A stretch of 64,000 nt of DNA from Flavobacterium suncheonense GH29-5 = DSM 17707 (GCF_000430025.1 NZ_AUCZ01000009.1:62001-126000); one strand, 5' to 3'; numbered from the stretch's first letter, positions 9,601 to 18,074 are shown. Numbers and translations are program-made. Notes: a model not told the origin generated them from the letters alone.

Positions 9601-10003
9601 TCCGCGTTACCACTTTTTCAAAAAGCGCATCGGGATACGTAACGATAATGGCCGGTTTTTTGCGGGAATTGAGGCGGTTCAGCACTTCGGCACGCAAGAG
9701 TACATTGGCATTGTCCGTTTCTTCAATCTGATAGGGTCTTCGGTACGAACCCGGGTAAAACAAGACATCCTGATCGTTAATCAGGTTTTCTAAATCATTC
9801 AGATAATAAGCCGCTTCTTCTTTGTCCTGAAAAATAAGCAGGTACGGCAAATCGGTTTTGCGGAAAAGGGCTTCCATCACAAACGACAAGGACGAACCCA
9901 GTAAACCCTTCATCTGGATTTTGGCTTCGCGTTTTTGCAAGTGCTCGGCAAGCTGATTGATTTTTGCCGATGTATGGTAAAGGTTTTGAATTTCGAGCTT
10001 CAA
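6650..10003 (-). CDS. mfd: Transcription-repair coupling factor
   Basis: Mfd removes RNA polymerase stalled at DNA damage and recruits UvrA. The 1117-residue protein has the expected order: an N-terminal UvrB-like part, a CarD-like RNA polymerase interaction domain around 430-490 (VGDYVTHIDHGIGKFGGL), the translocase with Walker A CGDVGFGKTEVA, Walker B VDEEQKFG and motif III TATPIPRTL, motif VI MRGRVGRSNKKAFCY, and the C-terminal TRCF domain. It starts six bases after an upstream lipoprotein gene, so they form one operon. Confidence 0.97.
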   Translation of the reverse strand: MKLEIQNLYHTSAKINQLAEHLQKREAKIQMKGLLGSSLSFVMEALFRKTDLPYLLIFQDKEEAAYYLNDLENLINDQDVLFYPGSYRRPYQIEETDNANVLLRAEVLNRLNSRKKPAIIVTYPDALFEKVVTRKELDKNTLKVAVGDSISIDFINEVLFEYNFKRVDFVSEPGEFSVRGGIIDVFSFSNDNPYRIEFFGNEVDSIRTFDVETQLSVEKQKKITIIPNVENKFLKENRESFLDYISPQTVLFVQHTELLLNQLDKLFGKATEAFEKLSKDIQHATPETMFVNQQSFVKKALDFTLVELASKPIFKTEKTFEFHIQPQPSFNKQFDLLLNNLNDNHFNGIKNYLFCSNDGQAKRFHDIFESLDEANHENIRKQYHTVVFPLFQGFIDEEIQIACYTDHQIFERYHKFSLKNGYSKKQTITLKELNTLSVGDYVTHIDHGIGKFGGLQKIQVEGKTQEAIKLVYADNDIVYVSIHSLHKISKYNGKDGAPPKIYKLGSNAWKALKQKTKARVKHIAFNLIQLYAKRRLEKGFACNPDSYLQAELESSFIYEDTPDQLKATQDVKADMENDRPMDRLVCGDVGFGKTEVAIRAAFKAVDNGKQVAVLVPTTILAFQHYKTFRERLKDMPVNVNYVNRFRTAKQKGEILKQLEDGKLDIIIGTHQLVNKNVVFKDLGLLIVDEEQKFGVNVKDKLKTIAHNVDTLTLTATPIPRTLQFSLMAARDLSVITTPPPNRYPIETQVVGFNEEVIRDAISYEIERGGQVYFINNRIENIKEIAGMIQRLVPGAKVGVGHGQMDGKKLEELMLAFMDGEFDVLVATTIIESGLDVPNANTIFINNANNFGLSDLHQMRGRVGRSNKKAFCYFICPPYSAMTDEARKRIQALEQFSELGSGFNIAMKDLEIRGAGDLLGGEQSGFINEIGFETYQKIMNEAIEELKENEFKDLYPEDNDIETKEYVKDLQLDTDFELLFPDEYINNISERLNLYNELSLIKTEEALQQYEQQLIDRFGTLPKQAVALLNSIRIKWKATHIGIEKLVLKQGKMVGYFVSDQQSEYYQSAKFMKVLQFVQQNGNLCKMKEKETKNGLRLLLTFENVKSIKRALELIEMM

Positions 10004-10009
10004 AGCAGG

Positions 10010-10606
10010 TTATTTTTTTACTTCCGTTAGGTTTTCCTGAATTTCACGACGGGCATGACGGGCAGTGTCTAAGGCCTGCAGCATGATCAGTTCGCCTTCT
10101 TCTTTCGGGATTTCGCTTTTTACGATGATTTCGTTCAGTTGGTTTTGAATGGAAGCGAGTTCTTCCGACACTTCCGGTATCAGTTTTAAGACTTTATCGG
10201 TTTGGATGGGTGCTAAATTCGTATAAGTTTCCAACGATTTTAGCTTAGTATTTAGCGTTGCAATCCGGCTTCGTACCGCCGGTTTGTTAAATTGGGCCGG
10301 AATGTCGAATTCTAACAACTGTCCTTTAAGGGTCAGGGTTTTCGATTTGGTGCGAAAAGCGTTTAAAGAGCCTTTTGGGGGCTGGTGCAGCTCCTGTGTG
10401 AAATCGTGCCATTGTTTCCAGTTCTGAATGGCTTGTGCTACTTTCGGATTGGCCGGCGGTACGGCAAAATGCCAGTTTTTAGACAAGATATCCAGGGCAG
10501 CTTTGTTCAGTTTCTCGGCTTTGGCACTGTCGGCAACGCGTTCTTCCTTGTTGGAGCAGGAAGCGAAGGCCATAAAAAGTAAGATGACTATAAATTTAAA
10601 TCTCAT
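10010..10606 (-). CDS. Small predicted lipoprotein, function unknown
   Basis: A 198-residue protein with a short signal peptide ending FMAFASC, the lipidated Cys being at about 17, and a mature part that is mostly helical with a coiled-coil-like segment around 120-190. No catalytic motif was recognised. It is followed six bases later by mfd, an arrangement that looks like cotranscription without obvious functional relation. Confidence 0.8.
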   Translation of the reverse strand: MRFKFIVILLFMAFASCSNKEERVADSAKAEKLNKAALDILSKNWHFAVPPANPKVAQAIQNWKQWHDFTQELHQPPKGSLNAFRTKSKTLTLKGQLLEFDIPAQFNKPAVRSRIATLNTKLKSLETYTNLAPIQTDKVLKLIPEVSEELASIQNQLNEIIVKSEIPKEEGELIMLQALDTARHARREIQENLTEVKK

Positions 10607-10624
10607 GTTCTCAAGTTATGGATG

Positions 10625-10632
10625 CAAAGGTA
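10625..10632 (-). promoter_or_regulatory. -7 element upstream of the lipoprotein/mfd operon
   Basis: On the minus strand this reads TACCTTTG, matching TAnnTTTG, 18 bases before the lipoprotein start codon. No convincing TTG was seen at -33. Confidence 0.45.
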
Positions 10633-10744
10633 CAAATGTTCTGGAAATCTGCTTTTTTCGATGGGATTATCTTAACTAAAGTTTGATTTTTTGTGAATCC
10701 GAAATTTGAGCCCGGAATACCTGTCGAAGTTTTAGGCAAAACAG

Positions 10745-10752
10745 TATCTTTG
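10745..10752 (+). promoter_or_regulatory. -7 element of the threonine dehydrogenase gene
   Basis: TATCTTTG matches the -7 consensus and lies 20 bases before the chosen ATG at 10773. The -33 region is weak. Its position argues against the longer in-frame start at 10752, which would lie upstream of the mRNA start. Confidence 0.5.
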
Positions 10753-10772
10753 TGGGGAACAAACGAACACAA

Positions 10773-11717
10773 ATGAGCACAAAAGTTTTAATCATTGGTG
10801 CCTGCGGACAGATTGGCACCGAACTGACGGCGAAGTTAAGAGCAACTTACGGTAGAGAAAACGTAATTGCTTCCGATATTCGAAAAATGGACAGCACCGT
10901 AGTTACCGAAGGGATTTTTGAAGTAGTCAACGCCCTTGATTATAACCAGATTGAGAATTTAATCGAAAAATACGAAATTACTGATGTGTACCTGATGGCA
11001 GCCCTGCTATCGGCCACTGCGGAAAAAAACCCAGCCTTTGCGTGGGATTTGAACATGAACTCGTTGTTTCACGTGCTGAATCTGGCCAAAGCGGGTAAAA
11101 TAAAAAAAATCTTCTGGCCGTCGAGTATTGCGGTTTTCGGACCGACCACACCAAGAGACAACACGCCGCAGTATACGATTATGGAGCCTTCTACCGTGTA
11201 CGGCATTTCGAAACAGTCCGGGGAAAGATGGTGTGAATACTACAACAAGCAATATGGTGTAGATGTGCGCAGCATCCGTTATCCGGGACTGATTTCCTGG
11301 ACAACGCCACCGGGAGGCGGAACGACGGATTATGCAGTAGACATTTATTACAAAGCTTTATCCGATAAAAAATACACCTGTTTCCTTTCCGAAAACACCG
11401 CTTTACCGATGATGTACATGGATGATGCGATTAAAGCGACCATCAGCATCATGCAGGCACCGGCGGAAAATATTAAAGTGCGTTCGTCGTACAATTTGTC
11501 GGCGATTAGTTTTACCCCGAAGGAGATTGCCGAATCCATCAAAAAACACATCCCGGAATTTGCCATCGATTATGCTCCGGATTTCCGTCAGGCGATTGCG
11601 GATTCCTGGCCGGCGAGCATAGATGATTCCGTGGCCCGAAAAGACTGGGGTTGGCAACACGACTTCGATATGGAACGCATGACATCCGTAATGCTGGAAA
11701 ACCTCGCTAAGAAATAA
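10773..11717 (+). CDS. tdh: GalE-like L-threonine 3-dehydrogenase (NAD-dependent epimerase/dehydratase fold)
   Basis: A 314-residue short-chain (SDR) enzyme. The N-terminal Rossmann motif GACGQIGTEL binds NAD, and the Tyr-Lys-type catalytic region reads STVYGISKQSGERW. The sequence resembles the GalE-type L-threonine dehydrogenase described from Flavobacterium frigidimaris, also just over 310 residues, which oxidises threonine to 2-amino-3-ketobutyrate. The start at ATG 10773 fits both the Rossmann fold and the promoter; an in-frame start 21 bases upstream is unlikely. The family assignment is firm, the exact substrate less so. Confidence 0.85.
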   Translation: MSTKVLIIGACGQIGTELTAKLRATYGRENVIASDIRKMDSTVVTEGIFEVVNALDYNQIENLIEKYEITDVYLMAALLSATAEKNPAFAWDLNMNSLFHVLNLAKAGKIKKIFWPSSIAVFGPTTPRDNTPQYTIMEPSTVYGISKQSGERWCEYYNKQYGVDVRSIRYPGLISWTTPPGGGTTDYAVDIYYKALSDKKYTCFLSENTALPMMYMDDAIKATISIMQAPAENIKVRSSYNLSAISFTPKEIAESIKKHIPEFAIDYAPDFRQAIADSWPASIDDSVARKDWGWQHDFDMERMTSVMLENLAKK

Positions 11718-11720
11718 GAA

Positions 11721-11746
11721 AAGCCTCTTCGGAGGCTTATTTTTTT
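11721..11746 (+). terminator. Bidirectional terminator after tdh
   Basis: AAGCCTC (11721-11727) and GAGGCTT (11732-11738) pair around a TTCG tetraloop, followed by ATTTTTTT. The right arm overlaps the stop codon of the convergent gene at 11737, and the A-rich left flank would terminate that gene too. Confidence 0.85.
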
Positions 11747-12240
11747 AGCTTTTGGATTAGGGAATCTTCAATCGGTGCTTTAATCTTTACCACTTCATTT
11801 ATAGTGTCGTTGGGAACCGTCACCGATAAAACATAGTGTTTGATTTTCCACACACCGTTTTCTTTCGCCAGTACGCCGGAACCCTGGCAGATTTTCATCC
11901 AGGTGTCCAGCAATTCATTAAACCACGCGGTTTTGCCGTCTTTGCTGAAAAAAATATTGCGCTGCAACGGCTTAAAATCCCAAGCCTTGCCTTTGTCAAA
12001 ATAGGGTTTGGCAAAATCCTGAAATTGTTTTTTGCTCCAGTTTTCCGTGGCATCGGTACCGATAAAAATTGATTCGTCGGACATGGCGTTGAAATAGTTG
12101 ATAAAATTTCCCTCTGCGGCCGCTTTGTGCCAATTGTCTAAAAGGGTGTTGATGGCTTGTTTGTCGGAGGATTTTGTTTGCCCAGCACCGTTAAGTGGGA
12201 GTAATGCGAAAACGGCGAACAGTAAAATGATTTTTTTCAT
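11737..12240 (-). CDS. Exported SnoaL/NTF2-like protein
   Basis: A 167-residue protein with a signal peptide (MKKIILLFAVFALLPLNGAG) and a mature part resembling the SnoaL-like/NTF2 fold: a helical opening DKQAINTLLDNWHKAAAEGN and later beta strands with GVWKIKHYVLSVTV. Such domains bind small ligands or act as minor enzymes, and none can be named here. It lies 13 bases after the aldehyde dehydrogenase gene in the same direction and probably shares its transcript. Confidence 0.8.
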   Translation of the reverse strand: MKKIILLFAVFALLPLNGAGQTKSSDKQAINTLLDNWHKAAAEGNFINYFNAMSDESIFIGTDATENWSKKQFQDFAKPYFDKGKAWDFKPLQRNIFFSKDGKTAWFNELLDTWMKICQGSGVLAKENGVWKIKHYVLSVTVPNDTINEVVKIKAPIEDSLIQKLKK

Positions 12241-12253
12241 GATATTTACGGAT

Positions 12254-13540
12254 TTATTTGTGGATGACTACGGTTTTGACATTTACGAATTCCTTGAGGC
12301 CTTCTTCGGCTAATTCTCTTCCGTAGCCTGACTTTTTGATACCGCCAAACGGCAAACGCGGATCGGATTTGACCATTTCGTTGAGGAACACGGCGCCTTC
12401 GTGAAATTCGCCGATACGTTTTTTGAGGTGGTTGATGTCCTGAGTAAAAACGGAAACGCCTAAGCCGAAATCGGATTGGTTGCTCAGGGCAATGGCTTCG
12501 CTAAGGGTGTTGAAAGATAGCAGCGCGGCTACCGGGCCAAAAGTTTCTTCTCTGAAAACCGGCATTTCGGGGGTTACGCCGGTCAGTATCGTAGGTTCGT
12601 AAAAGGTATCTTTCCGGATGCCGCCGCAAACCACTGTAGCGCCCATGGCAACGGATTGCTTGACTTGTTTTTCCAGTTCTTCCGCTAAATCAATCCGGGC
12701 TAACGGGCCAATTTGCGTGGCGGTATTCATCGGATCACCACAAACGAGTTTGCTTAGGGCAGTTTTGTATTTTTCAACAAAGGGTTCGAAAACCGTTTCC
12801 TGAATCAGGAAGCGTTTGGCAGCGATGCAGCTTTGTCCGGCGTTTTGCATCCGGGCGTTGACGGCTGTGGCTACGGCTTTGTCCAAATCGGCATCTTTGC
12901 AAACGATAAAGGCATTACTGCCGCCGAGTTCCAGGACGGATTTTTTTAAATATTTACCCGCCTGAGCGGCTACGGCACTTCCGGCCGCTTCACTTCCGGT
13001 GAGGGAAACGGCTTTGATTTCCGGATGAGCTATTACGTCGGCTATTTTGTCGCTGGAAAGGTGAAGATTCTGATAGACGCCGATGGGAAAATCGCCTTCC
13101 AGAAACAATGCCTCAATACTTGCAGCGGATTGCGGTACGTTGCTGGCGTGTTTCACCATCACCACATTTCCGGCCAAAATAGTTGGGATGGCAAAGCGGA
13201 ATACCTGCCAAAAAGGAAAGTTCCAAGGCATCACGCCTAAGATGACGCCTAACGGTTCGTAGGTGACAAAACTTTCGTACGCTTCGGTTTTTATGGTTTT
13301 CGGTTTCAGAAAAGCGTCGGCATTGGCACAATAGTAATCGCATAAGAGTCCGCATTTATCTACTTCTGCCAGCGATTGCGTAATGGGTTTGCCCATCTCC
13401 TGTGTGATGAGGGTGGCATAATGCAGCCGGTTGCGACGGAGCACTTCTTTAAGGCGTTGTACGTGCTCAATGCGGGTTGCCAGTGTTGTGGCTTTCCAGT
13501 ACCCGTAAGCCTCCTGTGCGGTGTTTATTTTGGTTTGCAT
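12254..13540 (-). CDS. Aldehyde dehydrogenase, succinate-semialdehyde type
   Basis: An NAD(P)-dependent enzyme that oxidises an aldehyde to its acid. The catalytic Glu lies in LELGGSNAF and the catalytic Cys in [12 protein letters not shown]; the C-terminal [14 protein letters not shown] motif is typical of succinate-semialdehyde dehydrogenases. At 428 residues it lacks about 20-30 N-terminal residues compared with usual members. An in-frame stop lies just upstream of the ATG, so a longer start is excluded. Substrate preference cannot be read from the sequence. Confidence 0.88.
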   Translation of the reverse strand: MQTKINTAQEAYGYWKATTLATRIEHVQRLKEVLRRNRLHYATLITQEMGKPITQSLAEVDKCGLLCDYYCANADAFLKPKTIKTEAYESFVTYEPLGVILGVMPWNFPFWQVFRFAIPTILAGNVVMVKHASNVPQSAASIEALFLEGDFPIGVYQNLHLSSDKIADVIAHPEIKAVSLTGSEAAGSAVAAQAGKYLKKSVLELGGSNAFIVCKDADLDKAVATAVNARMQNAGQSCIAAKRFLIQETVFEPFVEKYKTALSKLVCGDPMNTATQIGPLARIDLAEELEKQVKQSVAMGATVVCGGIRKDTFYEPTILTGVTPEMPVFREETFGPVAALLSFNTLSEAIALSNQSDFGLGVSVFTQDINHLKKRIGEFHEGAVFLNEMVKSDPRLPFGGIKKSGYGRELAEEGLKEFVNVKTVVIHK

Positions 13541-13598
13541 ACGTTTTGCTTCTTACTAAGTAAAGTTACGGTATTTGTCGTAAAACGGCTAAGTTTTT

Positions 13599-13904
13599 TT
13601 ATTGGGGCGAAGCGTGCTGGCTGATAATTCGGATGAGATCGGCTTTGGAAAGGAGTCCGGATTGCCGCCAGACCTGTTTTCCGTTTTTGAACAGGACAAG
13701 AGTAGGGACGCCACGGACCTGAAACTGTGCCGCAAGGGTTTGGTTTTTATCGACGTCGATTTTAATTATAGCAACGCGGTCGCCCAATTCGTCTTTGACC
13801 TGTTTGAGAATCGGCGCCAGAGTTTGACACGGGCCGCACCAGGTGGCAAAAAAATCAACTAAAACCGGTTGTTCTTTATCGATGATTTCGGAAAAGGTAC
13901 TCAT
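13599..13904 (-). CDS. trxA: Thioredoxin
   Basis: A 101-residue single-domain thioredoxin with the redox motif WCGPC in VDFFATWCGPCQTLAP and the cis-Pro loop VRGVPTLVLFKNG. It reduces protein disulfides in the cytoplasm; no signal peptide is present. Its start overlaps the stop of the small membrane-protein gene upstream by 4 bases (ATGA), which suggests coupled translation. Confidence 0.93.
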   Translation of the reverse strand: MSTFSEIIDKEQPVLVDFFATWCGPCQTLAPILKQVKDELGDRVAIIKIDVDKNQTLAAQFQVRGVPTLVLFKNGKQVWRQSGLLSKADLIRIISQHASPQ

Positions 13905-14095
13905 AGGTTACTTTTTTTAGGAACAGAACAGCCTTTCGGACCACAGCCAAAGTGGAATATTGCCTGAAGTAAAAAGAACACAGCAAAGAGCCAAAAGACC
14001 CATTGACCGGTTTCGACAGCCTGCCAACCGGAAAAAACGGCTAAAGCCAGCCGGAAAAAGCGCATGAAATGCCAATTGCTGCGAATACGGTTCAT
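13901..14095 (-). CDS. Small DUF2892-like membrane protein with Cys pair
   Basis: A 64-residue protein with two hydrophobic segments (about 10-25 and 30-47) and a short tail reading GCGPKGCSVP. The layout resembles small YgaP-type or DUF2892 membrane proteins. Its last bases overlap the thioredoxin start by 4, so the two are translated as a unit. The Cys-rich tail could be the thioredoxin's redox partner at the membrane; that link is inferred from position only. Confidence 0.75.
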   Translation of the reverse strand: MNRIRSNWHFMRFFRLALAVFSGWQAVETGQWVFWLFAVFFLLQAIFHFGCGPKGCSVPKKSNL

Positions 14096-14170
14096 AAGTT
14101 CTTATTGAAAAAGTAAAGGTACAAAATAAGGAAGCGGGCTGCGGTAACTTTTGTTACAGAAGGATGTAAA

Positions 14171-14199
14171 ATAAAAAAAGCCACTCTTCCGAATGGCTT
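14171..14199 (-). terminator. Terminator downstream of the tRNA-Asn pair
   Basis: On the minus strand a 9-bp stem with a GGAA loop and one G-U pair is followed by a T-run (plus-strand A-run at 14173-14179). It ends the tRNA transcript before the thioredoxin operon. Confidence 0.8.
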
Positions 14200-14207
14200 G
14201 TCATTTG

Positions 14208-14281
14208 CTCCCCCTCTTGGGCTCGAACCAAGGACCCTCTGATTAACAGTCAGATGCTCTAACCAACTGAGCTAAGGAGGA
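14208..14281 (-). tRNA. tRNA-Asn (GTT), copy 2 in transcript order
   Basis: A 74-nt tRNA on the minus strand. The acceptor stem TCCTCCT/AGGGGGA pairs fully with one T-G pair, the D-arm contains AGCTCAGTTGGTTAGAGC, the anticodon loop reads CTGTTAA with anticodon GTT, and the T-loop is TTCGAGC. The discriminator base is G. No CCA is encoded after it. It is identical to the neighbouring copy. Confidence 0.97.
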
Positions 14282-14318
14282 ATCACCTAAAAAGGTAAAT
14301 GTGTTTGCTAAAAAGTTG

Positions 14319-14392
14319 CTCCCCCTCTTGGGCTCGAACCAAGGACCCTCTGATTAACAGTCAGATGCTCTAACCAACTGAGCTAAGGAGGA
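14319..14392 (-). tRNA. tRNA-Asn (GTT), copy 1 in transcript order
   Basis: This is the same 74-nt sequence as the copy at 14208-14281, with anticodon GTT. The spacer between the two is 37 bases. A promoter match lies just upstream at 14417-14446, so both are probably made from one precursor. Confidence 0.97.
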
Positions 14393-14416
14393 AGATTAAT
14401 ATCTTTTTAGCGAGTG

Positions 14417-14446
14417 CAAATATAATTGAAATTTTATATCTGCCAA
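14417..14446 (-). promoter_or_regulatory. Promoter of the tRNA-Asn pair
   Basis: On the minus strand TTG (complement of 14444-14446) is followed after exactly 19 bases by TATATTTG (complement of 14417-14424). This is a full match to the Bacteroidota promoter, and it sits about 25 bases before the first tRNA. Confidence 0.75.
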
Positions 14447-14463
14447 TACAAAAATGCGTTTTT

Positions 14464-16053
14464 TTAGAAAAATTTATCGACGATCAGTTCGAAAATATCC
14501 TTTCCAAATGTTAAAGCCATTAATGTCAGCAAGATAATCATACCGGCGGTTTGCACGTAACCGGCAGCTTTTTCGCTTAAGGTTTTACCGGTGATCATTT
14601 CTACGATGGTAAACAGGGCGTGGCCACCGTCTAAGCCCGGAATGGGCAATAAGTTCATAAAAGCCAATCCGATGGAAAATAAAGCGGTGAAATTCCAGAT
14701 GAATTCCCAGTCCCAGGTGTCCGGAAGCTGACGCGCGATTCCCACAGGGCTTTTAACTTGAGCATAGGCTCCTGTTTTGGGTTTCAGAATTAATTTTAAG
14801 CTGTTAATGTTGTAAATAAATAACGACCAGGTTTGTGATATTGCTGCAGGGATGGCCTCTGTAAACGATAGAACTGTCGTTTTTGTGTATTTTTCATTGG
14901 AATTGTCTGAAAAACCGATACCGGCTTTGCCATATTTGTCCAGAACTATATTTAGGTCTTCTTTTTTACCATTTCGCAATACAGTTATGGTAGCCGCCTG
15001 GTTTGGTTTGTAGGTTGAAAGGCTTTTCTTGAAATCGATGTTAGAGGTGACCTTTTTTCCGGATACGGCGATTATTTTGTCATCGAATTTGACTCCGCCC
15101 TTTTCTGCTCCGGATTTTTTCTGAACATTGCTAACAACAGCTTTCGTAAGATCGTAGTTGAAATTTAAAAGGGTATTCTTTTTGCCGATGCCGGTTTTTG
15201 CCGTGCTGTCGATTTTTACTTTTACCTGAATTTCTTTGTTGGCTCTTTTTACGGTAAGATTTACAGAATCATTTTGGTGGTGGTTAAGCAGATCAAATAT
15301 TTCATCCACATAAATGACTTTTTTGTTGTTTATTGCTGTAATCTGATCAAAACGGGATAACCCAAAATTGTTTTTACCGACAGAGTCAATGAAAAACAGA
15401 TTGTTGTCCATTCTGGCACCCACGAATCCTCGGCCTTCTTTTTTAATGATAGCACCTTTTTGCTCATCTGTCAAAAGGATGTCTTTTTTTTCACCGTTTC
15501 TTTCGATTTCAATTTTATCGCCAAATAAAACAGCCATCGACATGAATTTGAAATCGTCGTGCTGTTTACCGTCAATTTTTAAAATTCGGTCTCCGTTTCG
15601 GAATCCTACGCTCTGACCAACTTCCCCAAAAAATAAACCGTTTTTTTGCAGTTCTTCTGTAGAGATTACTTTTTTTCCTACGGTCATAAACATTGTACTG
15701 TAAATCAACCACGCCAATAATATGTTTACGATGATTCCGCCCAACATGATAATCAGACGCTGCCAGGCCGGTTTGGAACGGAATTCCCACGGTTGAGGTT
15801 CGCCTTTCATCTGTTCGGTATCCATGCTTTCGTCAATCATTCCGGCCAGTTTTACGTAGCCGCCGATAGGCAACCAGCCGATTCCCCATTCCGTTTCGCC
15901 GATTTTTTTCTTTACTAAAGAAAAACCGGCATCCATGAACAGATAGAATTTTTCTATCCTAACCTTGAACCATTTGGCTGTAATATAATGACCGAATTCG
16001 TGAAGAATTACCAATACCGATAAGATAAAAAGGATTTGTCCTACTTGAATCAT
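14464..16053 (-). CDS. rseP: RseP-type site-2 metalloprotease with three PDZ-like modules
   Basis: An intramembrane zinc protease that cuts membrane-bound anti-sigma factors or signal peptide remnants. Motif HEFGH (18-22) sits in the first membrane segment and the second metal motif NLLPIPGLDGGHAL (about 467-480) near the end. At 529 residues it is longer than the usual 440-450. Between the membrane parts there appear to be three PDZ-like modules (about 137-195, 218-282, 305-372), each followed by a similar G-V/I-G turn, where two are usual. Base composition of this middle part is more AT-rich than its neighbours. Confidence 0.92.
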   Translation of the reverse strand: MIQVGQILFILSVLVILHEFGHYITAKWFKVRIEKFYLFMDAGFSLVKKKIGETEWGIGWLPIGGYVKLAGMIDESMDTEQMKGEPQPWEFRSKPAWQRLIIMLGGIIVNILLAWLIYSTMFMTVGKKVISTEELQKNGLFFGEVGQSVGFRNGDRILKIDGKQHDDFKFMSMAVLFGDKIEIERNGEKKDILLTDEQKGAIIKKEGRGFVGARMDNNLFFIDSVGKNNFGLSRFDQITAINNKKVIYVDEIFDLLNHHQNDSVNLTVKRANKEIQVKVKIDSTAKTGIGKKNTLLNFNYDLTKAVVSNVQKKSGAEKGGVKFDDKIIAVSGKKVTSNIDFKKSLSTYKPNQAATITVLRNGKKEDLNIVLDKYGKAGIGFSDNSNEKYTKTTVLSFTEAIPAAISQTWSLFIYNINSLKLILKPKTGAYAQVKSPVGIARQLPDTWDWEFIWNFTALFSIGLAFMNLLPIPGLDGGHALFTIVEMITGKTLSEKAAGYVQTAGMIILLTLMALTFGKDIFELIVDKFF

Positions 16054-16081
16054 TTTAATGTTTAAATTTTGATATAAACGA

Positions 16082-16114
16082 CAAAAGTAAGGTTTTCGCC
16101 TTACTTATTGTCAA
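16082..16114 (-). promoter_or_regulatory. Promoter of rseP
   Basis: On the minus strand TACTTTTG (complement of 16082-16089) is preceded 22 bases upstream by TTG. It lies about 28 bases before the rseP start codon. Confidence 0.5.
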
Positions 16115-16129
16115 CTTATTTGGGTTTGC

Positions 16130-18055
16130 TTATTTTTTTATAAAATTTTTATGAATTGTGCCTTCCGAAGTCTGGATTTTTACAAAGTGAACCCCTGAGG
16201 CTAATTGACTTACGTCAAAATCGGGAGAGTTTTTGGTCGTGATTAATTGTCCCAACGTGTTGTAAATTTCGGCTTTTTCAAATACTACAGCAGCAGGGAG
16301 CTGAATGCTTATATTGTCGTTGGCCGGATTCGGATACAGTTTAACAGAGGAATTCAGGGTGAAGCCTTCCGTGTCAAGTGTGGCAGTACTGTTTCGTGAG
16401 ATGATGTTTTTATTAGGGTCAAATTGCACTCCGGTAAACGTAAAGGGAACCGGTACGGTAAAATACTGATTGTTTACGGTATTGTCCAAAATCACATCGT
16501 GTGTTAGGCCTCCCGGTCCTGTAAAACGAATAGGAACCGGCATTTCAAAGAAAGAAACAGAAGGATGCGATGAGGTTTGTTGTATGTGTACGGTAGCTTG
16601 TCCTGCTCCGGAATTATAAGCATGAATGGTATAGGTAGGATAGCCCTGCATGTATACCCAATCGTTGAAGAACTCGTTTAAATCCATTCCGGAAGCAGCC
16701 TCAAGATGGGCCTGAAAATCCGGAGTAACGGCATAGCCATAAGCTAAATCCGGATCGTTTAAATAGTTGCGCAGGGCCTGAAAAAAAACCGTGTCGCCTA
16801 ATTTATACCGGAGCATATGAGTAACCATTGAACCTTTGTCGTAAGAAATTCTCGAGCTAAAGATGGTGTTGATGTTGGTTGCCTGCGCATCCGTCAAATA
16901 CAGATTACCTCCCGGTTGTGACGTAATGTTATTGATTTTGTTAGCTTTCCAGGTGGTGAAGTTAGCTTCTGAATCAAAGTTCTGGATTACCAGACCTGAA
17001 CAATATTCGGTGATTCCTTCGTTCAGCCAAATGTCTTTCCAGCTGCCGCAGGTAACTTTGTCGCCAAACCACTGATGGGCCATTTCGTGTGAGACTAAGT
17101 CTCTGGAAAAATTCACCATAAAGGAAACAGTGGTGTGCTCCATTCCGCCGGGCCATCCCCATTGTGCATGCCCATACTTTTCATTGCGGAACGGATAAGG
17201 GCCGATTATACTTTCAAAGAAATTCAAGATGGCAGGGGTAACCGCCAAGTTCATTTGGGAAGCTGCCGCCGTTTCCGGATAAAGATAATTCACAACAGGA
17301 AAAAAAGGACTCTCTACAGTACCTAAACCCGCCTGTTGGTTGTAAATCTGATAATTGGTAACGGCAATGGCAATTAAATACGCCGGGATGGGATAGCCGT
17401 GATGAAAATGCGTTGTTTTGTTTCCGCCATTAACAATTGCAGATTGCTGTAATCCGTTGGAAACACTTGTGTATGCTGAAGGTGCTGTGATGTAAACATC
17501 TATTCCGTTATCGGCTTTGTCGTTAAGGTCTTGTTTGCAGGGCCACCAGTCTTTTGCACCAAAAGGTTCCGATAAGGTGTACAGGACAGGAGTTCCGTTG
17601 TGAGTACCCGTGGTGAAAGATCCGTCTCCGGTGGCAGGTGGTCCAGAGTAGGTAATTTTTACTGCAGCCGAATTACCGGCGGTTAAAGTGGCGGGCAGTA
17701 TAATGACCAGTTCGTCATTCCCATTCTGATTGAAGGTTAAATTGGCGGCACCTTGGGTAACACTGCTTACGGTAAGTTCGTTGGCTAAATCAAAAGTGAT
17801 GGTTGTCATGTCTGTCAGGGCCGTAAAATTTGTAGTTACCGTGCCTGAGATAAAGTAGACTGCGGGGTCAACCGTAAATTCTAATTTGTGATAGGTGACA
17901 TTGTAGTTCTGCGTATTCGGATTAACCTGATAATTAATCACGGAGGCAGCCGCCTTCATTTCCGCTTCCACCATTTGATGGAATTCGTCATCATGATGCT
18001 GGGAAAATCCCGCTAAGGAGAAATATAAGGCAAAAAGCAGGGCAAATTTTTTCAT
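16130..18055 (-). CDS. M1-family aminopeptidase with T9SS sorting domain
   Basis: A secreted zinc aminopeptidase. The signal peptide ends near FSQ (19). The M1 motifs are visible: GGMEH at 303-307 (a variant of GAMEN) and HEMAHQWFGD at 323-332 with the third zinc ligand E346 in NEG. The C-terminal 75 residues or so form a T9SS type A sorting domain, with SVKLYPNPANDN and IYNTLGQLI, so the protein is exported across the outer membrane. It is monocistronic and has a -7 match upstream. Confidence 0.94.
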   Translation of the reverse strand: MKKFALLFALYFSLAGFSQHHDDEFHQMVEAEMKAAASVINYQVNPNTQNYNVTYHKLEFTVDPAVYFISGTVTTNFTALTDMTTITFDLANELTVSSVTQGAANLTFNQNGNDELVIILPATLTAGNSAAVKITYSGPPATGDGSFTTGTHNGTPVLYTLSEPFGAKDWWPCKQDLNDKADNGIDVYITAPSAYTSVSNGLQQSAIVNGGNKTTHFHHGYPIPAYLIAIAVTNYQIYNQQAGLGTVESPFFPVVNYLYPETAAASQMNLAVTPAILNFFESIIGPYPFRNEKYGHAQWGWPGGMEHTTVSFMVNFSRDLVSHEMAHQWFGDKVTCGSWKDIWLNEGITEYCSGLVIQNFDSEANFTTWKANKINNITSQPGGNLYLTDAQATNINTIFSSRISYDKGSMVTHMLRYKLGDTVFFQALRNYLNDPDLAYGYAVTPDFQAHLEAASGMDLNEFFNDWVYMQGYPTYTIHAYNSGAGQATVHIQQTSSHPSVSFFEMPVPIRFTGPGGLTHDVILDNTVNNQYFTVPVPFTFTGVQFDPNKNIISRNSTATLDTEGFTLNSSVKLYPNPANDNISIQLPAAVVFEKAEIYNTLGQLITTKNSPDFDVSQLASGVHFVKIQTSEGTIHKNFIKK

Positions 18056-18074
18056 AAAAAATTGGAAAATTTAC

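Noticed and set aside
9239..9793. A 184-codon plus-strand open frame
   Set aside because: It lies opposite mfd, has no recognisable motif and no start signals; mfd is certain.
12254..13540. A longer, full-length aldehyde dehydrogenase start
   Set aside because: An in-frame stop codon lies a few codons upstream of the ATG, so the shorter N-terminus is real unless there is a sequence error.
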